The notes under the pieces are model-generated. The model ran no database searches and was not told where the DNA came from. It saw only the letters and a list, made by a program, of their open reading frames with translations. Below, piece by piece: positions 31,704 to 34,694 of a stretch of DNA of 34,694 nt. Position 1 is the stretch's first letter. Each line of letters starts with the position of its first letter. This DNA is from Bacteroidaceae bacterium (lineage in GTDB: Bacteria; Bacteroidota; Bacteroidia; Bacteroidales; Bacteroidaceae): the NCBI GenBank assembly GCA_017548075.1, contig JAFYNL010000026.1:1-34694 (forward strand), given 5' to 3'. The translations under genes were made by a program, and so were the position numbers.

Positions 31704-32567
31704 CTAGATTTTAATCACCGAAAGATAGTCTGCATATGTCAAAACTTGTTGAATGACAAGCAAAGGCATCAGTTCGAGTGTGCAAAAGTACACAATTAAA
31801 TGCAAAGTGCCATACATTTTCGGAAAAAATATCTGATATGTCTTAAAAAGAAGCAATATCTTGACGAAAATGATAACTGCAAAAGCCAAAATCATGATCT
31901 TGTCGTGAGGAATCGGCAAATACACTACAGCCATCGCAAAAACGAGGGAAAGCATCGCTTCTACCACATAAAGAAATGTATAGGCTCTGTGCATTGTAAA
32001 GATTTTTTCCTTTCGAAAGAATATCCAATTCACGAAGCTGCTCATCATTCGCTTCATCAAGAAATAAACTATCCAAAGCAAAAAGAATGCCGCAAAAAGG
32101 ATGTAAGGAGTCTCAGGAAACGAGTAATATTCAACTTCATACTGGGTATAGGTGAAAGTTACCATTGCCGCAGTCAAAGAAAGCAAGCAAACGGCAATCA
32201 GTCGAGTTGAATATCTGAGCGGATCATCCACTAGAGGTTCTTCCTTTTTCCCTGGTATAGGAAGGAATATACCTTGCAAAACTTCTCCGAAATTCTTTCT
32301 GAGACGCAATATGAGACTTGCCGCAAGTATCAGACACACAAGCAATAACAACCCGCTCCACTCGTTAAAACGAATGCGAAAAGGTGTTGCGGTTGCCTCG
32401 AAACCAAAAGGTTTGTAGGCAATCTCTGTATGCATCAAACTGCTGTCCTTCAATATACCAAAGTACTCGAAAGGCAACAAGTTCTCGATAACTGTGTCTT
32501 GCGCTTCTGCCTGACAAAGTGTATCGACGCAAAGAGTGTCGTTGCAAAGTGTGTCTGGAACAATCAT
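31704..32567 (-). CDS. DUF4271 family membrane protein
   Basis: 287 residues with about seven hydrophobic segments (for example LLLLVCLILAASLIL, YILFAAFFLLWIVYFL, MILAFAVIIFVKILLLF), an integral inner-membrane protein. The conserved C-terminal part (FKTYQIFF...LHLIVYFCTLELMPLL) matches DUF4271, a Bacteroidetes family usually encoded beside hemD. The function is unknown. The N-terminus holds three DTLC repeats (DTLCNDTLCVDTLC) in a soluble tail. Its ATG overlaps the TGA of the LOG gene by 3 bases. Confidence 0.85.
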   Translation of the reverse strand: MIVPDTLCNDTLCVDTLCQAEAQDTVIENLLPFEYFGILKDSSLMHTEIAYKPFGFEATATPFRIRFNEWSGLLLLVCLILAASLILRLRKNFGEVLQGIFLPIPGKKEEPLVDDPLRYSTRLIAVCLLSLTAAMVTFTYTQYEVEYYSFPETPYILFAAFFLLWIVYFLMKRMMSSFVNWIFFRKEKIFTMHRAYTFLYVVEAMLSLVFAMAVVYLPIPHDKIMILAFAVIIFVKILLLFKTYQIFFPKMYGTLHLIVYFCTLELMPLLVIQQVLTYADYLSVIKI

Positions 32568-33151
32568 ATCTTAGCGAAACGACGGATACTTGTGTCCCAA
32601 AGTGGCGTTTCGAGAGCCATCTTCAACGCTTCTTCTGGCGTAGGAGCTACCTTCCAAATGTCAGCATGAACAGGTCGCATGAAATTTTCCACAACTGCTT
32701 GATGCAAAGTATTCAGCATTGCATCATAATAACCTTTGGTGTTAAGCAGGATGATGGGTTTGAGATAGAGTCCCAACTGCTTCCAAGTGATGAGTTCCAT
32801 CAGTTCGGCAAAGGTTCCACAACCGCCTGGAAGGAAGATTCCAGCATCAGTCATTTCGGCCATTCGCGCTTGTCTTTCGTGCATATCGGCAGTTTCAACA
32901 ATCTCAGTCATGCTTTCGTGACACCAACCTTCCTTAATCATAAAGGTAGGTATCACACCTATTGCTTGCCCTCCATTCTCGAGACATCCGTTCGCACTTT
33001 CAGCCATAAGGCCCATATTGCCTGCACCATTCACCAAAGTTATGCTTTGTTCTGCCATCAGTTGGCCAAGCTTTCGTGCATCCTGAAAGTATTTCTCGTC
33101 TATTTGAGTGCTGCTGGCACAATAGACGGCTATCTTTTTTCCTTTATTCAT
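32564..33151 (-). CDS. LOG family protein (TIGR00730)
   Basis: 195 residues from ATG at 33151, one base after the metK stop codon; an ATG at 33187 would lie inside metK. The signature PGGCGTFAELMELITWKQLG is the PGGxGTxxE active site of lysine-decarboxylase-like (LOG) proteins, with the N-terminal GNMGLMAESA. Several members are cytokinin-activating phosphoribohydrolases acting on nucleoside monophosphates. The bacterial role is often unclear. It is co-transcribed with metK and DUF4271. Confidence 0.9.
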   Translation of the reverse strand: MNKGKKIAVYCASSTQIDEKYFQDARKLGQLMAEQSITLVNGAGNMGLMAESANGCLENGGQAIGVIPTFMIKEGWCHESMTEIVETADMHERQARMAEMTDAGIFLPGGCGTFAELMELITWKQLGLYLKPIILLNTKGYYDAMLNTLHQAVVENFMRPVHADIWKVAPTPEEALKMALETPLWDTSIRRFAKI

Positions 33152-33152
33152 A

Positions 33153-34409
33153 TTATGCAAAGAAACATTTCTTAATCTTTTCCACATAGTCGAGCTTCTC
33201 CCAAGTAAAGAGTTCGACAGTCACTTCTTTTGTTTCCTGATAGAGTGATTCGTAGCGTTTTGTAACGATTTGCGGCTCTCTTCCCATGTGTCCGTAAGCT
33301 GCCGTCTCCTCATAAATGGGGTTGCGAAGCTTGAGTCGTTGCTCGATGGCATAAGGTGTGAGCGTAAAGATCTCCTTTATCTTCTCGGCAATCTCGCCGT
33401 CGGAAAGGTTAACATGACTCTTTCCGTAAGTATCTACGAAGATGCTTACAGGCTCAGCAACGCCGATAGCATAGCTGAGTTGGACAAGCATTTCGTCTGC
33501 CACACCAGCAGCCACCATATTCTTGGCAATGTGTCGAGCCGCATAAGCAGCAGAACGATCGACCTTCGAAGGGTCTTTTCCGCTGAAAGCTCCGCCGCCG
33601 TGAGCACCTTTGCCGCCATAAGTATCAACGATTATCTTTCGTCCTGTAAGGCCGGTATCGCCGTGGGGACCGCCAATGACGAACTTTCCTGTCGGGTTGA
33701 CATAATATTTTATGGAGTCATCAAACAGGCTGCGAATGCGCTCAGAACGAATGCCTTTGAGCATTCTGGGCACGAGAATCTCCTTCACATCCTTGGAAAT
33801 CTGCTTCTGCATGGCTTCGTCGGTATCGAATTCGTCGTGCTGAGTGCTTACGACGATTGTGTCAATTCGCTGAGGAACGCCATCGTCGTTGTATTCGATG
33901 GTTACCTGACTTTTTGCATCAGGACGGAGATAAGTCATCTCTTTACCTTCTCTTCGAATCTCGGAAAGTGTTTTGAGGAGTCGATGAGCGAGGTCGAGGC
34001 TCAAAGGCATATAGTTGTCTGTCTCGTTGGTGGCATAGCCGAACATCATTCCTTGGTCGCCTGCCCCTTGTTCTGAGCGGTTGCTTCGGTCCACGCCTCT
34101 GTTTATGTCGGCACTTTGCTCGTGGATTGCAGACAGAACTCCGCAACTGTTTCCCTCGAACATATACTCGCTTTTGGTGTAGCCAATACGGTTGATGACT
34201 TCGCGAGCAATTCGTTGCAGGTCGACGTAAGCTTTCGTCTTGATTTCGCCAGCCAGAACAACCTGCCCAGTTGTTACGAGAGTTTCGCAAGCCACCTTCG
34301 ATTCAGGATCGTAGGCAAGCAGTTTGTCGAGCACAGCATCACTGATTTGATCGGCCACTTTATCAGGATGGCCTTCGGAGACGGACTCCGATGTAAACAA
34401 ATAACCCAT
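33153..34409 (-). CDS. metK: S-adenosylmethionine synthase
   Basis: 418 residues, full length. It makes SAM from methionine and ATP in the cytoplasm. The signature [11 protein letters not shown] and the phosphate-binding [16 protein letters not shown] are intact, as is the N-terminal [21 protein letters not shown]. It heads the operon metK-LOG-DUF4271-hemD-rnpA-yidD. The leader contains a SAM-II-like riboswitch, consistent with repression when SAM is abundant. Confidence 0.97.
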   Translation of the reverse strand: MGYLFTSESVSEGHPDKVADQISDAVLDKLLAYDPESKVACETLVTTGQVVLAGEIKTKAYVDLQRIAREVINRIGYTKSEYMFEGNSCGVLSAIHEQSADINRGVDRSNRSEQGAGDQGMMFGYATNETDNYMPLSLDLAHRLLKTLSEIRREGKEMTYLRPDAKSQVTIEYNDDGVPQRIDTIVVSTQHDEFDTDEAMQKQISKDVKEILVPRMLKGIRSERIRSLFDDSIKYYVNPTGKFVIGGPHGDTGLTGRKIIVDTYGGKGAHGGGAFSGKDPSKVDRSAAYAARHIAKNMVAAGVADEMLVQLSYAIGVAEPVSIFVDTYGKSHVNLSDGEIAEKIKEIFTLTPYAIEQRLKLRNPIYEETAAYGHMGREPQIVTKRYESLYQETKEVTVELFTWEKLDYVEKIKKCFFA

Positions 34410-34456
34410 AGTAGAATTAATCTTTTAATATAATTAATAATGTATGGGGAAAGAAG

Positions 34457-34542
34457 TCGGGCACAAATGCGCGAGGAAGCCCGAGGCTATCCTCCTTTTA
34501 GCATTTTTTACTGTGGTTGCAAGCAGCCCAAATCTATCCACA
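34457..34542 (-). ncRNA. SAM-II-class riboswitch candidate in the metK leader
   Basis: On the minus strand a 5-bp stem, TGTGG (34538-34542) with CCACA (34512-34516), encloses GATTT, 7 nt and TTGCAA. It is followed after 9 nt by GCTAAAAGG. The SAM-II consensus has the same order: stem, GAUUU, 7 nt, UUGCAA, stem, about 11 nt, GCUAAAAAGG. The loop GGGCT (34525-34529) can pair with AGCCT (34484-34488), a possible pseudoknot further downstream than usual, as in long-loop SAM-II variants. Next comes a 6-bp hairpin TCGGGC/GCCCGA (34457-34484) that might be the expression platform. A class assignment needs a covariance search. Confidence 0.65.
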
Positions 34543-34561
34543 TTTCTTAAGTTTGCGGCTG

Positions 34562-34569
34562 CAAAGGTA
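34562..34569 (-). promoter_or_regulatory. -7 element of the metK operon
   Basis: TACCTTTG on the minus strand fits TAnnTTTG and would place the transcript start just upstream of the riboswitch candidate. The -33 region is only TTTC-like. Confidence 0.6.
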
Positions 34570-34578
34570 CGAAAAAAA

Positions 34579-34606
34579 GTTGAAAGTTGAAAGTTGAAAT
34601 TTGAAA
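34579..34606. repeat. Four 7-bp repeats (GTTGAAA)
   Basis: GTTGAAA three times and TTTGAAA once, in tandem, between the divergent metK and right-edge promoters. Such heptamer runs are prone to slippage and could change promoter spacing. Confidence 0.7.
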
Positions 34607-34607
34607 G

Positions 34608-34639
34608 TTTTGTTCAATAGGAGAAAAGTAGTAACTTTG
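34608..34639 (+). promoter_or_regulatory. Promoter of the right-edge gene
   Basis: TTTTG (34608-34612), a 19-bp gap and TAACTTTG (34632-34639) match the Bacteroidetes promoter closely on the plus strand. Confidence 0.75.
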
Positions 34640-34661
34640 CAGCTGAAATGAGCAAGATTCT

Positions 34662-34694
34662 ATGAGGAAGCAAGAGTTAGAGATAATGGCTCCA
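34662..34694 (+). CDS. N-terminal codons of a gene, possibly a U32 family peptidase
   Basis: Only 11 codons are visible (MRKQELEIMAP). An E-[IL]-M-A-P start is typical of U32 peptidases in Bacteroidetes, but 11 residues give weak support. A strong plus-strand promoter lies just upstream. An ATG at 34648 is closed by a stop after five codons. Confidence 0.45.
   Translation, partial: MRKQELEIMAP

Overview
The window looks like chromosomal DNA of a Bacteroidales bacterium, most likely Prevotella-like. Several promoters match the Bacteroidetes pattern (TTTG, 19-20 bp, TAnnTTTG). The gene order metK-LOG-DUF4271-hemD-rnpA-yidD is of a type I associate with this order. The large secreted proteins combine GLUG-type beta-helix modules with a C-terminal dockerin-like tail. 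Nearly every gene is on the minus strand. The exceptions are an S24-type regulator and the first codons of a gene at the right edge. I see no tRNA, rRNA, prophage, transposase gene or CRISPR array.

Layout, left to right. 1-14022: two tandem giant secreted paralogues (the left one cut by the window edge), each with its own related promoter and leader. 14388-17975: GNAT gene, parE-like topoisomerase subunit and coaD, read as one operon toward the left. 18269-23237: a PfkB sugar kinase followed by an exported GH2 beta-galactosidase with a C-terminal discoidin-like domain, with an S24-type regulator diverging from them. 24297-29502: CoA-transferase, recJ and recQ. 29600-30187: a TatD-type hydrolase. 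30341-34409: the tightly overlapping operon metK-LOG-DUF4271-hemD-rnpA-yidD, preceded by a leader that resembles a SAM-II-class riboswitch. 34662 onward: the start of a divergent gene, possibly a U32 peptidase.

The most unusual feature is a family of five intergenic arrays (6687-6876, 14261-14384, 18149-18236, 24183-24292, 30214-30323). Each is built from 8-bp cores near TTTGCAAA that recur at exactly 22-bp steps, with 4 to 8 cores per array. The 14-bp linkers between cores are imperfect palindromes. Their sequence differs between arrays, but both arms tend to change together (TTAAC/GTTAA, TTCAC/GTGAA, ACC/GGT, AGG/CCT), so symmetry is kept. The ends carry recurring caps (ACTGGGGTTG+TTTT, AACTGCAGTCA). 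Every array follows the 3' end of a gene, and two merge with likely intrinsic terminators. I do not recognise this as a named element.

Genes appear to cooperate in small groups: sugar release and phosphorylation (beta-galactosidase, kinase), DNA repair (recJ, recQ), and methionine/SAM, RNase P and membrane-insertion housekeeping (metK operon). All identifications come from reading the sequence; no database search was run.
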